DNA of 64,000 bases from Panorpa germanica (Eukaryota > Arthropoda > Insecta > Mecoptera > Panorpidae), in assembly GCA_963678705.1 (NCBI GenBank), contig OY783209.1:1178001-1242000 (forward strand). The letters run 5' to 3'. The translations under genes and the position numbers were made by a program. Shown here one piece after another: positions 22,276 to 35,076 of this stretch (the first letter of the stretch is position 1; each line of letters starts with the position of its first letter). Under the pieces are notes generated by a model, which saw nothing but the letters and a program-made list of their open reading frames with translations, ran no database searches and was not told the origin of the DNA.

Positions 22276-25176
22276 CGTTATTCCTACAGACACATCTGCA
22301 GCACTCCGTACTCCACGCAGAGAAACAAATATCATATCGTTCATCAACTCGAGCACTAGGACAGAAGAGAAGGGGAGGGACAACTTTCAATGGGGCGCCC
22401 CATGTACTCTGGATTTTATTACAGTTTTAAAACCCCGCAGCGATAGTTATTTAGCCGGGGGAGGGGAGAAATAAGCGAAGAGTGGATATTTGATTTTATA
22501 CAAACAAATATTGAAAGGAAATTAATGTCAGTTAAATATAGAAGTATGGATTTTAAATATTCTTTGTTAGAAAGTACGGGTCAATTACCCGGGCGTAGGC
22601 AGTACAGTACCGAACTATATTTACTCCGAGTTCTAGGATTCTTAAACGTCAAACCAAATTTTAACAATTTATAGTAGCAAGGAAGTACAGTAGCAAGTTG
22701 AGAAAAGTTCTCTTATGAAAATAATCTTGCAGTACAAGATTACACTAAGGTATACGGTAGGAGTATAGAGGGGAATATGAGCTACGTTCAGTTGACAAAA
22801 TTACAAAAATGAAAAAATAATGACCTGTAACTTTCAAGTTTGAATATAACAATTTTTGCTAATTACATCGCTTTGAAAACAGTAAGCAATTAAAATGTAA
22901 TATAACAATTAACTATTGAAACAACATTTGTAGAAAACAGCACAGGAACGCAGCACAGTAAAGGAACACAGTTACCCAAATATCAAAACACGTAGAAGTA
23001 TACAAGTAAATATAAAGTTAATAACGAAAAGTAAGATGGCCCTTAGCTGTACGAAACTTTATAAACGAACAATAGAGTGAAGAGAAATGTGAGTTGGACG
23101 GGGGACGGAGGACGCTGAAAGAGTAAGGGGTTTGAGAAATAAGTAGCATGAGTAGAAGGGTCAGGAATATGAGTAGGAGATTTCATATTACGTATAATAA
23201 GAAGTGAGCCAAAAAAGTACATAATACATATAACATTTCTGTTAACAAGTATTCAACTTTTCAATGAACAAAGTAACTAAGGCAGGTTGGATATGTACGA
23301 GTATTTAACTTATTTATAGTACAACATTCTACGGGGAAGCATAACCAACATTTATGTGTGTATGTATATATGTATACAACGTACATGTTTATTAAAAGAA
23401 AGTAAGTCTTCATTATAATTATTTTTTTTAAAGTTTCCTAAAAATTTCCAAGTTGAATTGTTAGTTCATGTGCTGAAGTACCTTACAGTTATTGCTCTTC
23501 TTTTTCTTCTCTCATTACTGAAACACTAATGAGCGTTTTAATTTAACGTTGGCCTATTTCCGATGCCGAATTCTATCACAAATGACTGCAGAAATGTGTT
23601 ATAAGATATCAACCTTCATAAGTTCTCAAGACAATTGTTTCATTTATGTTTCAGATTCACCCAAAGAAAATTAGTCTTGTTTTCTATGCCGCGAACTGTG
23701 GTGGATACAATTATATTTCAAGATTATTTCAATTACATTTAATACCTGATTTAATTGAAAATAAAGATAATCTCTTTGATAATCTACATTACATTCAAAA
23801 ACCCCTTAACAAAGGTAATTCTTTTCCTTTCTCTCTAGTCTTTACATTTATTTTCACATATTCCGGAAATATATTTAATAGAATTAAAAAGATATTCACA
23901 GATTAAAATAATAAACCTTTCTAAAAAGTAATTTTATTTTCAATTAGTTAAACTTGATTATATCACGCAAGGAGTTAAAGAAAGGGTTCAGGATGAGCGT
24001 GAAAGGATAAATAATATATGAAGTTCACGGGCACGTAATTATAAAATTTATTAAATAATAATATTAATCGTAAAGTAAAAATTTCGCATCGTAGGATGCA
24101 AACGAGACCAGGGATGGAGAACGCACAAGTACGTTGAAATATGAATTGAATTTTTAGTTATTGGCTTGTCAAATAATCCTCAAAAAATCGTTCGTTTAGT
24201 CTTTGCTCCTCTTTTCATCCTAAAAACAAAAAAATGAACCTCGTCTCATCCTAAAGGTTATTATATGACCCTCGCCTGATCCTAAATGAAATCTTGATCC
24301 TCTTCTTATTTTAACTCAAACTCTGTGAACCTCATTTGAACCTCAGATGGTCAAAAGGAAAGTTGTGAAATGTTTTTACTTTTATTAATTTCTCATTTTC
24401 TTTTTTAAGTTGCCAAATGTTAAGATCTAATTTAATTACTTCTTATTCTGCATATTGTATTCTTCATTAAATCTCATTTCGTAGCTTTTTAGAAAATAGT
24501 CTGAGGGGCGGATAAACGATTTGGTGGGATGCATAAAATGTATACTTCACAGTCGTGAAACTTTAGAAACTAGAGACTATATTATATAAAATAATTTTCT
24601 AGCATCTTAATCTAAAACTAACAAAGGGGCCTAATATTTAAAAGTAACCCTAAGAAACTACTGTTAATATAGATTCACCGACTACACTTATTTGTAAACT
24701 TTAACGCTTAAACGCTTACGTCTAAACATAAAGGCTACGTTTTCAAAACGTTACTTTAAAAACTATAAGGATATAACATTTTACACTAGTTCTATAAAGG
24801 ATTATTATTCTCTATACGGAATAAACAGAAATAATACAGAACTAGCCTTTGATAAGTCCTTATGTTCATCATCGTCCTGAACTTTGCACCACACCCTCTT
24901 CCGAACCTAAAAATAACGTTTTATTTAGGACTAAAGTCAAGAAAATTGAAATTAATGATACGGTTCCATGATAGACGTCTAAATGGTATAAATGTGTGTG
25001 AGGGTTGTTTGTATCAATTGCTTAAGAGAGGGGAAGAGGAGGAGGAGGAACAGGAGAATTGCTTTCTTTGGTTTTTAGGAGTGGTGGAGTAATTTAGACT
25101 TACAGCGGTGAATGACAATGTATTTTCTTGTGTTTTTATTTTTATTTGAAATGCTTTACTACTGATTATAATTAAA
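22276..25176. other. No gene seen
   Basis: Mostly AT-rich. The segment 22280-22470 is richer in GC and makes an unrecognised 68-codon open frame. The segment 23546-23590 resembles 19357-19400. The (GAG)n-like run at about 25035-25055 lies in a spurious frame. Confidence 0.45.
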
Positions 25177-25362
25177 TAGTTAACTCTTCTATAACGCGGA
25201 TACTACAACGCGAGAAGTAAGATTGTGAACCTGCGGCGTATATTTCATTTCCTGTGTGTTTCTCACCTCTGCCTAGTGCCGTCACCACAGTAAAATATTC
25301 AGTGCGTTTCCTATAACGCGATTACATGTTATTCGTCGCATTATAGGGGAGTCTCCTTGTAC
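25177..25362. mobile_element. Pogo/Tigger-like MITE
   Basis: The left side reads AACTCTTCTATAACGCGGAT. The right side in reverse complement reads GGAGACTCCCCTATAATGCG and then CGCGTTATAGG. The inverted CTATAACGCG-type ends span about 180 bases. Pogo/Tigger elements characteristically carry TATAACGCGG-type terminal repeats and target TA, and TA is present near both edges. There is no transposase. Boundaries are good to about 5 bases. Confidence 0.6.
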
Positions 25363-25951
25363 TTAGTTTAGACTATAATACCACAGAAAAATCAAACGAT
25401 CTGATTGATTAAAAGCAGCCAGAATTTTTCCGTTATTCTTTAAAAAGTCTTTATGTTATGTGCTCCTAAGAACAAAATTGAAAGGATTTCAAAGAAGAAA
25501 GCACCCAAATGAAAGCATATATGTGCAATAGAAAGGCTTCCTTTAGAAAGACAGCTTTTATATTTATCACAATGGCGGTATTCAATTGTGAAATATCCAT
25601 TCGTTCAGGTGGAACTCAATTTAGAATAAAACTGCAACTACACAACTACACTTGCATTTCCTACACAAAGCAAATATTTCAAATACAAATGTAACATAAA
25701 AGCATTTCCCTTGACAAAAAGAAAATACGTTTTCCCTATAGTACAGTTAACAATATGAACATATTTCTTTTCGTTATTAGAAGTACTGATTATTACGTTG
25801 CTGGAAAATATATTTTGTATTTGGATATTAACATATTTAGTGAAAATGAGGTTAGAAATCGCCGGCGTGATCATTTACGTCATTTGCAAAGAGTGCACCG
25901 TTGTTGTACTTGTATTTACGGCCGTAAGTTCTTTGAATGAATAGAATATTA
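25363..25951. other. No gene seen
   Basis: AT-rich. Overlapping open frames on both strands at 25509-25940 share no domain with known families. Confidence 0.45.
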
Positions 25952-26424
25952 GGCTGCTCTCACAATGGAACACACTATGCTCGACTTCAGTCGCATGACT
26001 ATTGTTGATCCTTCTGAATTCCAAAATGACCAACGTCCACGTACTATTTATATTGTAAGTTATACAATACGTACAGTTGTACTGCCTTTCCCTTTGTGAA
26101 TAAATTCAGCGCTGGATTATGGGAATACTGTGATTTGGAAAACATTAATGCGTAGGCTTGTTCTTATATTTTTTGCATATAACAAAATTACTCCTTATCC
26201 AACTCCATTTTATAAATATAAACTTTAAGATTAAAACCATGATAGCACGTGCTAATTTGAAACAACTCCACTACTCCCTATAGAACACAAAATCGACAGA
26301 AGTTTGAGTGGGCAATGAGACAACTAGATTCTGATTAGAATTCTCCAATGTGAGAGCTCTAACCGTACAACCAAGCTGACGATAGTCGGCGAACACACGT
26401 AGTCTGTTCCATTGTGAGAGAAAC
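25952..26424. mobile_element. 473-bp TIR element (MITE)
   Basis: The left end is GGCTGCTCTCACAATGGAAC. The reverse complement of the right end is GTTTCTCTCACAATGGAACA. CTCTCACAATGGAACA, one mismatch, ACTA, one mismatch and G are shared over 22 bases. The flanks are TTA (25949-25951) and TAA (26425-26427), consistent with a mutated 3-bp TWA target duplication. The interior has no transposase frame. Confidence 0.75.
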
Positions 26425-26427
26425 TAA

Positions 26428-28279
26428 TCTTTATTAAAAATTACCAGGAATATTGATGTACGCTATATATTATATAAAAACATCAACTGTATTAAAATAA
26501 ATGATTTTTATTTTTCACTAAAAACAAAAACAAACAGCAAATGAAAATAAACAAGAGAAAAATTACAAAAACAAGTAATATTAAAAAAAATCCTTGCTTT
26601 TAAGTTCAAAATAAACATAAGCATTATTTATTTAAAATAATATAGAATATATTTCATTTTTATTTTACAATAAACCTCACCCACTACCTATTTCTCCCTT
26701 TCGAAAGAATTCTCATGGAATTCATTTATCTTTCTCTAACAAAATGAAAAGCGGTTTTAAATGCTTATAAATTATATATTTTAAGTAAAACAGCTAGTAA
26801 TGAGTAACTGAATTATTTAAAAATAAATAATTTAATCTGTTATAAAACACGTCATATTAAGTTATGAATGAAATATTGGTTAATGACTATAATTAATTCA
26901 GAAACGAAAAGCAATCGAATTTATTTGGTGGAAATCTAAATAATTCTAAAATAAGTCAATGACATTGGACATCGATGTAATAAATAATTCAGTATATCTG
27001 ACCCACTATTATTTTTAGAATGTATTTATTTAATTAGTTATAAAAATTATATAACATAATACTGTTTAATATATCCCCGCTGAACATAGGTACAAATATT
27101 TAAGATTTATTTATCATAGAAAGTTTCCTGTTACACAGGGTGTTTGATTGCAAGGTGGAAAGCCTAAAGGGGATGATAAGGAGGTAAAAAATCCATAACA
27201 ATAATTAAACGTAGACGATTATTCGCTATAAGTTTTTCATCTAGCAGACACTAACACATGATCGCACAACAACAGTTTCGATGCTAGTTGATTGTAGATG
27301 TGTTATACGTAGTAGTATTTCAAATTTTCAAGTAAAAGAAAGAAACAGTTTTTCTTATAACAAAAGACAAGATATTTTGAGTGAAAAGGTAGAAACTTTT
27401 GTTTAATATTAAAGAAGTTTTTCTTATGAAATATTCATTTATTATAAAATGTTTTTTTTAAATTACATTGCATATTGTATTTATAAGAAGTTAGCGCCAG
27501 TTGAAGTATAAGTTGTGTATTATAGTATAAGACGTCGTATTGTAGTGTTATGTTGCTATGTTATTTGCTAAAGAAATATTGCGCAATCTATCGTAAAAAG
27601 AATTGTACATTCGAAACGGAAACATGCTATTCTTTATCACGTGTAAATAAAAAGAGAGAATATAGCTTTCTTTTGTTAGCTTAAAATATTGTAATGGGAA
27701 ATACTTAAATTTCAATTAATAGGCTTTGTGGTGTTTAGTTAAGTAATGAGTGTAGTTCCATGATAATTAATTACTTGGAAAAAAGAAGTTTACCAAGTTA
27801 ATAAGGTTCTACTTCCTTCTTCAATTCAATACGAAATGGTTAGGAAATACACTACGTTAGGCATTGGTTTGTCCCACATTAAACTTTGTTAAATACTACC
27901 TGGAAATATTACCTACAACATAATAAATCCTTAAACTATAGAAGAAAAGGATTAAATACGAATAATCATTACGAATAATGTAATTTTTTTAATTATTAGA
28001 GAAACCTGATTGTCATTCCACACTTCCCTAGACTACTCTTGTGTTCTTTGTCTTAATTTCTATAAAAGTGTAATACATATTGATAAAGTGGGTTACTAGA
28101 ACCTCAAATGTTCAATTATTTTTTAATAACTTCTTATTTGTTAGGAGATATTAACAATTAAAAAAATCATTTTGTCTCTTTAATTAATAAAGGGGTTACA
28201 GGTTACCAACCTTACAGCTCATAAATCTCTGCTATATGTATTTATATATCAAAATATCAAATATTATTTACAGCTATTG
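26428..28279. other. No gene seen; one possible transposon terminus
   Basis: AT-rich. At 27135-27185 ACACAGGGTGTTTGATTGCA resembles a common insect transposon terminus but no partner end or coding remnant is visible. Confidence 0.45.
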
Positions 28280-28603
28280 CAAGGAACAATAAAATTTCAA
28301 TATTATGTCTGCCGTAACAGGGTTAAATAAAGTAAAAACTTATTATTCTTTGACTTGACTTGATTATTTCGACTACCAACAGCTACAAAACATTACCACA
28401 GCACTGACCTACTCAACAAATAACTGACGTTAAAATACATTTGTGTCATACAAATGGCCGACTTCTCTAGTGCTAAAACTACAATTCAAATCAATGTCAG
28501 CATTTAGATATTTAATAAAATAGACACGCCAATACACATTTATTAACATCAATTTCAATCAACAATTGAAAAATCGACCACTAAAAAATAAGGACACAAG
28601 CCC
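28280..28603 (-). repeat. Repeat family C, copy 2 (inverted)
   Basis: Reverse-complement match to 13802-14146, slightly shorter through small indels near 28440-28500. It begins at CAAGGAACAATAAAATTTCA and ends at GACACAAGCCC. Confidence 0.85.
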
Positions 28604-30500
28604 ATTGTAAAAATTGTTCACAAGTTGTTGGAATCTCTACTATTTACATACATTCACATGCATAGAGATGCGGCTCTAGCAAATATCTCATAATACGAGA
28701 TGCCCATAAATAAAATTTAATGTGACATCTCTAAACAAGATATGGGTCTTCCGATCAAACGTGGCGTGGTTGGCAAACCGAGGGTCAAAGCTTAAAAGTT
28801 TTCAAACAATGTGGATGAGAATGCTAGGAATCTCAAATACTCGCTTAATATAACCATATACCAGTATGTATAACACGAAAATGTAAGTGAAAAAATGAAA
28901 ATAGTGTCAGCTAGAAAAATGTTGTGTTGTTTTGGAATATCAATAGTTTGGACGCGTTTTGTTACGATTAAAATTACATTCATATTTATAAATTCAAGTT
29001 CTTATTCCGAGAATCTTATTTTTATTAATCACTCTGACTCATTCACCTAGTTAGTATTCAAAATGGTGTAATTAGTTTTACCTTATCATATATTCTAGCA
29101 AGGTGTTAATTATATGTATTATTAATATGATGGTATCCACAAAGATTATTTCTATTATTAACAACCTCCCCATTTTCGTGCTAATGAATTCCTAAGCTGG
29201 TGAATATGGTACACAACTGCTGTATCTCGTATTAATTCAAGTCTGTACCACTAGAGGCGCCCAGGCGGTCGTTCTCTTTGACATCACCAGTAAACTCTGA
29301 GTTCCTCATCATTGCACGGCACGGCTGAATCATGGTCCTGGTTTAGTGGTAATTAGAGTACGGATGTCGACACATTCATTCGACAAAGTATTCAATTGAG
29401 CGACACATGTTCCCTTGATGAATATGGTTCGTACTAGTAGTTACGTAGATGCAAACATACTCTCTGCACAATATCTTGTTGATGAAGCTATGTGCTAGAG
29501 ATTCTATGCGATGGGTTGGACTTTGTAACATGTTAATTAGGTGAAATTATAGCTCATGCGAAAACTGTGTTGGTATGTGTTGAATCAGTGTCTTACCGAA
29601 TTCGTTTGACGAACGTTTGCGAACAGAAACTGGAAACCGATTATTCAGAATGGAAATGTTTTATGTTGTTATCGTGAATCAAAATTAAAAAGAACACTGT
29701 ACTACCACGTTTCATAAAGTTTAGAGCTAAAACATAAATCAAAAACCAACTTTAAAATATATGCAGAAAACGATTATGTAGATTGACGTATGCTATACTA
29801 TTCTTGCAACAAAAAGAAATCTTAAAACTATTTAACTTTTTATTTAATATTTTAATCTATATTTCAGGTTTTCAGAATATGCATTCGTTGTCACATTCGT
29901 CTTTTAATTTGAGTTAGTAATATAATTTTTGCCAGTTTGATCATTTGACAATATTGATTAATGTTAAATAATTCAAATTACTGTTTTTAATAACAATTAG
30001 TAATAGAAATTGTTTTTGCTTCTTTATTTTTGACAAACTGACATTGAACTTCTTTTAAAAATAAATCCTACTGCACTTTGGAGGTTATTATAATAAAATA
30101 TAGTGTCTTTAATTTAGAAACATTGGACCTAGTAAGGTTCTAAAAAGAGAAAGAAAACGCAAATTAAATTCTAAATTAAAAATGGTGCAGTAAATAATTA
30201 GGAATGTTCTCATATGCTATACAATTTAAATTAAATACAAAACTAAAAACTTGTAAAAAGAAAAATTAAAACAATGAGTGGGAGTTATACTTAAAACTAT
30301 ATATAGAATAATATTTAATGACGCAGAGAATACTGAAATATTGATAACGGATTACGTAAAGTAAAATGTAAACCAAAAACTTAAGATCTTAATATAAGTC
30401 TTTGCGAGGATCAATTATTGACATCCATTAGGTTTATTTCTTAGAAGATTATAAAGTCTAGTTTTTGTAGAGCTCAGCTTTTATATATATAAGACATTTC
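28604..30500. other. No gene seen; moderate-GC segment
   Basis: The part at 29200-29640 is less AT-rich than its neighbours and free of recognised repeats. It could be conserved regulatory sequence or an old element; I cannot tell. No coding frame is convincing. Confidence 0.4.
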
Positions 30501-30752
30501 ATTAGGAATTGTAAATTTTTAATCAAACTTATGTGTTGCTTCTGAAATCAAAGACTTTTATTTTAGTAATTTACTTACACATTATAATAATTACACTGTT
30601 TAACTTAAATCAAACTATCCTACCTGAAATCAAAGAAACGACATTTAAAGTTTATTATTTAAATTTTCAATTCCTTTTTATCTAATTTTATAATAACTTA
30701 ACATTATGCACAGTGAGTTCTGTCGACTGCAAATGTCAACTGTGTTGCCGAT
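30501..30752 (+). repeat. Repeat family D, copy 2
   Basis: Direct-orientation copy of 21990-22275. It contains an insertion relative to copy 1 around 30570-30600 and ends near GTCAACTGTGTTGCCG. Confidence 0.78.
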
Positions 30753-30798
30753 GTAATATCTCTGGTCAGTGTTACCAACTAAAGAAAGAAAGAAATAG

Positions 30799-30799
<1 letters not shown>

Positions 30800-30865
<66 letters not shown>
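30800..30865. repeat. (AT)33 microsatellite
   Basis: Perfect AT run of 66 bases. It makes artefactual Tyr-Ile open frames. Confidence 0.97.
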
Positions 30866-30866
<1 letters not shown>

Positions 30867-31132
30867 CGGCATAACTCTCTATTCACAGAATCCCTTGCAC
30901 CCGAAATACTCGTACTATAGAACTTCTATAAACATTATTAGGGTACATGGTACATACACATCTGACACAAATGTGTGTAATATAATTTAAGGGAGAAATT
31001 TCAGGAAGGGGTAGTTTTGAAATCATATGTGTTTGTGTATGTATGCGAAACATAACAATAGAACTATTTAAGCTTCGCCGACTGAATGCCACAACCCCTT
31101 CAATGTATTGTGTTCCTGGAACAAGATACAAA

Positions 31133-31137
<5 letters not shown>

Positions 31138-31203
<66 letters not shown>
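31138..31203. repeat. (AT)33 microsatellite
   Basis: A second near-perfect run of essentially the same length, about 270 bases downstream of the first. It makes artefactual Tyr-Ile frames on both strands. Confidence 0.97.
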
Positions 31204-31210
<7 letters not shown>

Positions 31211-33842
31211 TTATGAAAGAAATATATTACCATCCCCCAATGCGTATGTTAATTATGTAGCGTTTTGTATGTTGACAAAGATGTAGATACTATACTTTGC
31301 TTTAGGGCTGCAAAAAATGAGGTAATTTTTCACCCTCGAGGAAACTTCTATTCTGTTGAAGTGTATCTCATATAAAATACGAGTAAATATATTTTAAAAA
31401 AAGTCAGTAGTACTCATAAATTAGTTTTTGATTTTACACTGTGATTTACAATGTTTGAATGTGTGTTGAACAAACTTAGTTAGGAGTCAAGTTAATTTTG
31501 AATAATTTTCTTTTATGTTTTTATTTTATAACACATATCAAATAAAGAGTTTCACTACTTTTCTTTTTTTTCTACGATGAAAATTATACTTAGAATAAGT
31601 TTTCAAAGTTTTTAGATAATTCAAGCGATGAAAATGTGCAGCTATGGTCATGTGACGTCACTGTGTGTTGCTATAGTTCAGTAAGAACATGACTGATCTA
31701 TTATACGTTCTGTGACTGTCTTGTCTATTGACAAATGTTTTGACAAATGTCTCGCCGAGAGGGAACTACCGATATAACACATGGAACTTTGGCTTATACA
31801 AATACAAAATAAAACAATTTCAGTTAAAAGTTTTTGTAGATAAAAAGTAGATTTTAAAGTTATTCTAATTTTAGTTAATTGTCAAAAAAGTATATTTTAA
31901 AAGCGTACAATATGGAAAGTAAAAACATCCGCGATAAAACACAGAGAAATTGTGAACAACCCTAAGATAAGTAGCCCCCGTATTAAAAATATGTTTCACT
32001 AAATTCTTATCGCATAACCCATATATTATACAGGGGAAAACATATTTTAAAATAAATACAAAGTCTAAATTCACACAGATACAAGTAGAGCAACCGAGCA
32101 AGCATTGCGGCTGTACCATTCAAATTAAGTTGAATATTTTATTTAAATTTATTTTCTTTTAAACAATTTGTGTATTATATTATAAAAACAATAAAAAAAA
32201 TACGTTGTTTTTCTTTTAATATTTAGAACAATTATAAAGTTTACATAGAATGGTTTTTATGGAATTTCAAATAAAACTTTTTAAAGATGAAGTTTTCAAT
32301 TTTTTACTAAAGTGGAAAATGTCAGGAAAATATTTCTTGTTTAACAACAAATTCTGTTTTGTTTTAATAACATAAAAGATGGAAAATATGTCGTTTTATT
32401 AATGCTTATAACTATTTTAAAGTTATAATTACAACAAAGTAGAAGAATTCTTTGGTAAAAGTTTTATTGAATATGAATTTAGTACTTAATGTGGAATCAT
32501 ATTAAGCATTTACAAAGCAAAAACTATTTCAATTTGATTAGGGATTAAAATATTGACACTCGTCGGTTCACGTTAAAGGAGAGACCTCTGTGAAACGGTG
32601 TCTCACAGCAAATTGCCCCTAGTCTATAGTACATGTAGCTCATTTACTACGGAACCAAATCAGCGTGTTAAGGTGAAAAATTGGAATTTTACTAAAAAAT
32701 ATAGCAATATTCATTTTCAAAACTTATTTTTTAAGTTCCAACTCATTGTCCCAGTAAACATTTTAAAGTCACTTTACCATCATATTGAAGATGCGTATGA
32801 TTTTTTTTTTGTCATGAAAGAGTTTATTTACAGTTCAGTTTCTCACAGTCCTTTATATGAAATGTATATTTTATCGGCTACAAATGACGAAACAATTCCA
32901 TCTGTTGAAATACAAATGAAGATAAAGTTGATGTGAGTTATAATTGAAGTACAATAGTGATAGAAACGTCACAAAACAAGACCCTTTACCAAATTGTTTA
33001 CTGGGTTTAGAAGGAAGAGCAAAATGAATAATCTTTTATAAATTTTGCAAGACAAAAATGATTTTTTTATTTGTTAATACCTCTTATAATAACTAGATGT
33101 TTGAAGTCCTCATAGTCAACTTTATCAACATACGTAGAGTACAATTTTACAGAAATTAAGTTACAGTTCGCAACCCCATTCTGCACTGAGGACAGTCTAC
33201 CAGCATAACTAGATTTTTAATGTCATTAAAAGCAGTAGTCGACCCACCGATTTAAACCCCATCATCAAACAATGAACTGATGGTGACGGTGATGGTGGTC
33301 TCTTGTTAACCAACAACACTCTTGTAAATGCATCAACGTGCAAACACTGTTAGTCAGCACACAATGACAACAAATAACATCAAGGGAGCCCATAAATAAT
33401 GGTTCTTAAACCATGGCTCGTACCATGCACATATATTAGGGTAGTTCAATTCACCACTCGAAGATATCTTATTTCTAATAAATAGATTTCCTATGAATTA
33501 TGTTAGCTAGATATACTTTTACTTTTTTGACAACAAAAAGTAGAAAGGTTCTTTTGTGGTTTCCATTTGATTAAGTTCCTTTGTTAACACGGTTTGACAG
33601 GTACCGATGAATAGCCACCGTTTCTTCTTGCTTTATCATATTTCAAACCGCGCTGCTTGAATTATTATATTATGAATGTTATCTTCTACATGCGGCCTTA
33701 TGGAAAATTTCACAGAATTAAAAAATATCTTATACTTCTAACAAAAGCAGTTTAATTGGAAATCAACTTATTTATAAGCCTACTTCCGCTAAACGAAATT
33801 CTGCGAAATTATAGTTTACATAATTTCTTCTGTCTTTTATTT
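31204..33842. other. No gene seen
   Basis: AT-rich. A 112-codon open frame at 32598-32936 has no recognised domain. Its central CATCATATTGAAGATGCG segment recurs at about 49170. I see nothing else. Confidence 0.45.
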
Positions 33843-34150
33843 TATTTAAGGGGAGGGGTAAGGTTTCAATTTTCTTTTTATTTATTTATAATAATGTGCA
33901 ACATATTAAGTGTATTGTGTGAAAATTTGAGGTCATTTGGAGTAAAACTGTCGCAGATATAGAGTTTTAAGTATTCACCTCTCTGATCTGGTTTCGTCTT
34001 TCTTTGAAACTTTTAAACGCGTTTTCTCAGAGTTAGGTTTTTCAGAGTCGATGCCCTCTCTAGCTCAAAATCTACTGCAAAGATCTTTCTGAAATTTTGC
34101 ACAGTCTTTCTTTACATAAATGCCAAGGTAACGCGGTTGAGTTTTTAAAA
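33843..34150 (+). mobile_element. Repeat family A, copy 2 (truncated)
   Basis: It starts within the terminal repeat (ATTTAAGGGGAGGGGTAAGG, inner part of the 54.6-kb terminus) and runs through the conserved body to TTTACATAAATGCCAAGGTA. After about 34150 it diverges from the other copies. No right terminus is found. Confidence 0.8.
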
Positions 34151-35028
34151 AAAAAAAGGATTTTTTCATGAAAAATCGGTATTTTGAATTCTAAGTGCTG
34201 TAAAAAATCAATCAAAAAAAACTCGACAGAGTTACCTGCATGAGTCCTATCACCTCTGACCTCTTACCTTGGACCTCTGCCTTATAAATGTGGGCTAATA
34301 AGTTTATGATTATGTATATACAGTATACAGTAAAACAAATGAAAGGCAGCGGCGTAGGGAGAAAGATTGAAAAGAGAAAAAGGAATAAAAGATGAAACAC
34401 ATCTTATATTTTAATAATTTAAAACTAGTAATATCAAAATAATATCATAACAGCGTTCAAATATGAATACCCCGAAGTATATTATAATTTTATAATAAAT
34501 CTAACACCCCTAAAACTATATTCTACAGCAAAAACCATCCCCAACCCTTTAATAAACAAAATTCAAAACTAAAAAAAAAACACTATAAAAAATATATATT
34601 ATAATGAACCAAAAAAGGGTTAGTTACTCATCTATTCAGAATCTGAAAGCTCCACACTTACCCTCCATCCCTCACCCCTAGAAGGGGTCGGTGTCGGATC
34701 AAGTCAGTACAAATAAAACTTAAATAATCAACAACGCATGTAAACATTGTTGTTTGTTGTTGCAAATGTCACTTAGTGTGTGTAACGTTTAATTTAAATA
34801 AGTGTGAATAATGTATGCACATCATGGGGTTGTGTGGAAGGGGTAGGGGGTAGGGCTTGCGTATACGACACGTCATGCGTCAAACAAACAAAAAAAGGGG
34901 TTGTTAGTTGATACGAAATACAAATATAATTATTATATGCGACATGCATATTAAGTGCAAAATGAAATCAGTTGCTAAATATATGGGACGTGCGAATCGA
35001 AAGGGAATATGGGATGAAGGGGTAAAGC
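34151..35028. other. No gene seen
   Basis: AT-rich. CTGCATGAGTCCTATCACCT at 34237 resembles part of the 19.37-kb segment. Confidence 0.45.
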
Positions 35029-35076
35029 GGGACAAAGGGACACCGGGACAACGGGACACCGGGATAGCGGGACAAG
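35029..35076. repeat. Octamer minisatellite, six units of GGGACACC
   Basis: GGG recurs exactly every 8 bases from 35029 to 35069. Units are GGGACAAA, GGGACACC, GGGACAAC, GGGACACC, GGGATAGC and GGGACAAG. Confidence 0.93.

Noticed and set aside
27135-27185. ACACAGGGTGTTTG as a transposon terminus
   Set aside because: No inverted partner, target duplication or coding remnant is visible.
30678-31286. Open frames of 64-116 codons with Tyr-Ile runs
   Set aside because: They are translations of (AT)n microsatellites on either strand.
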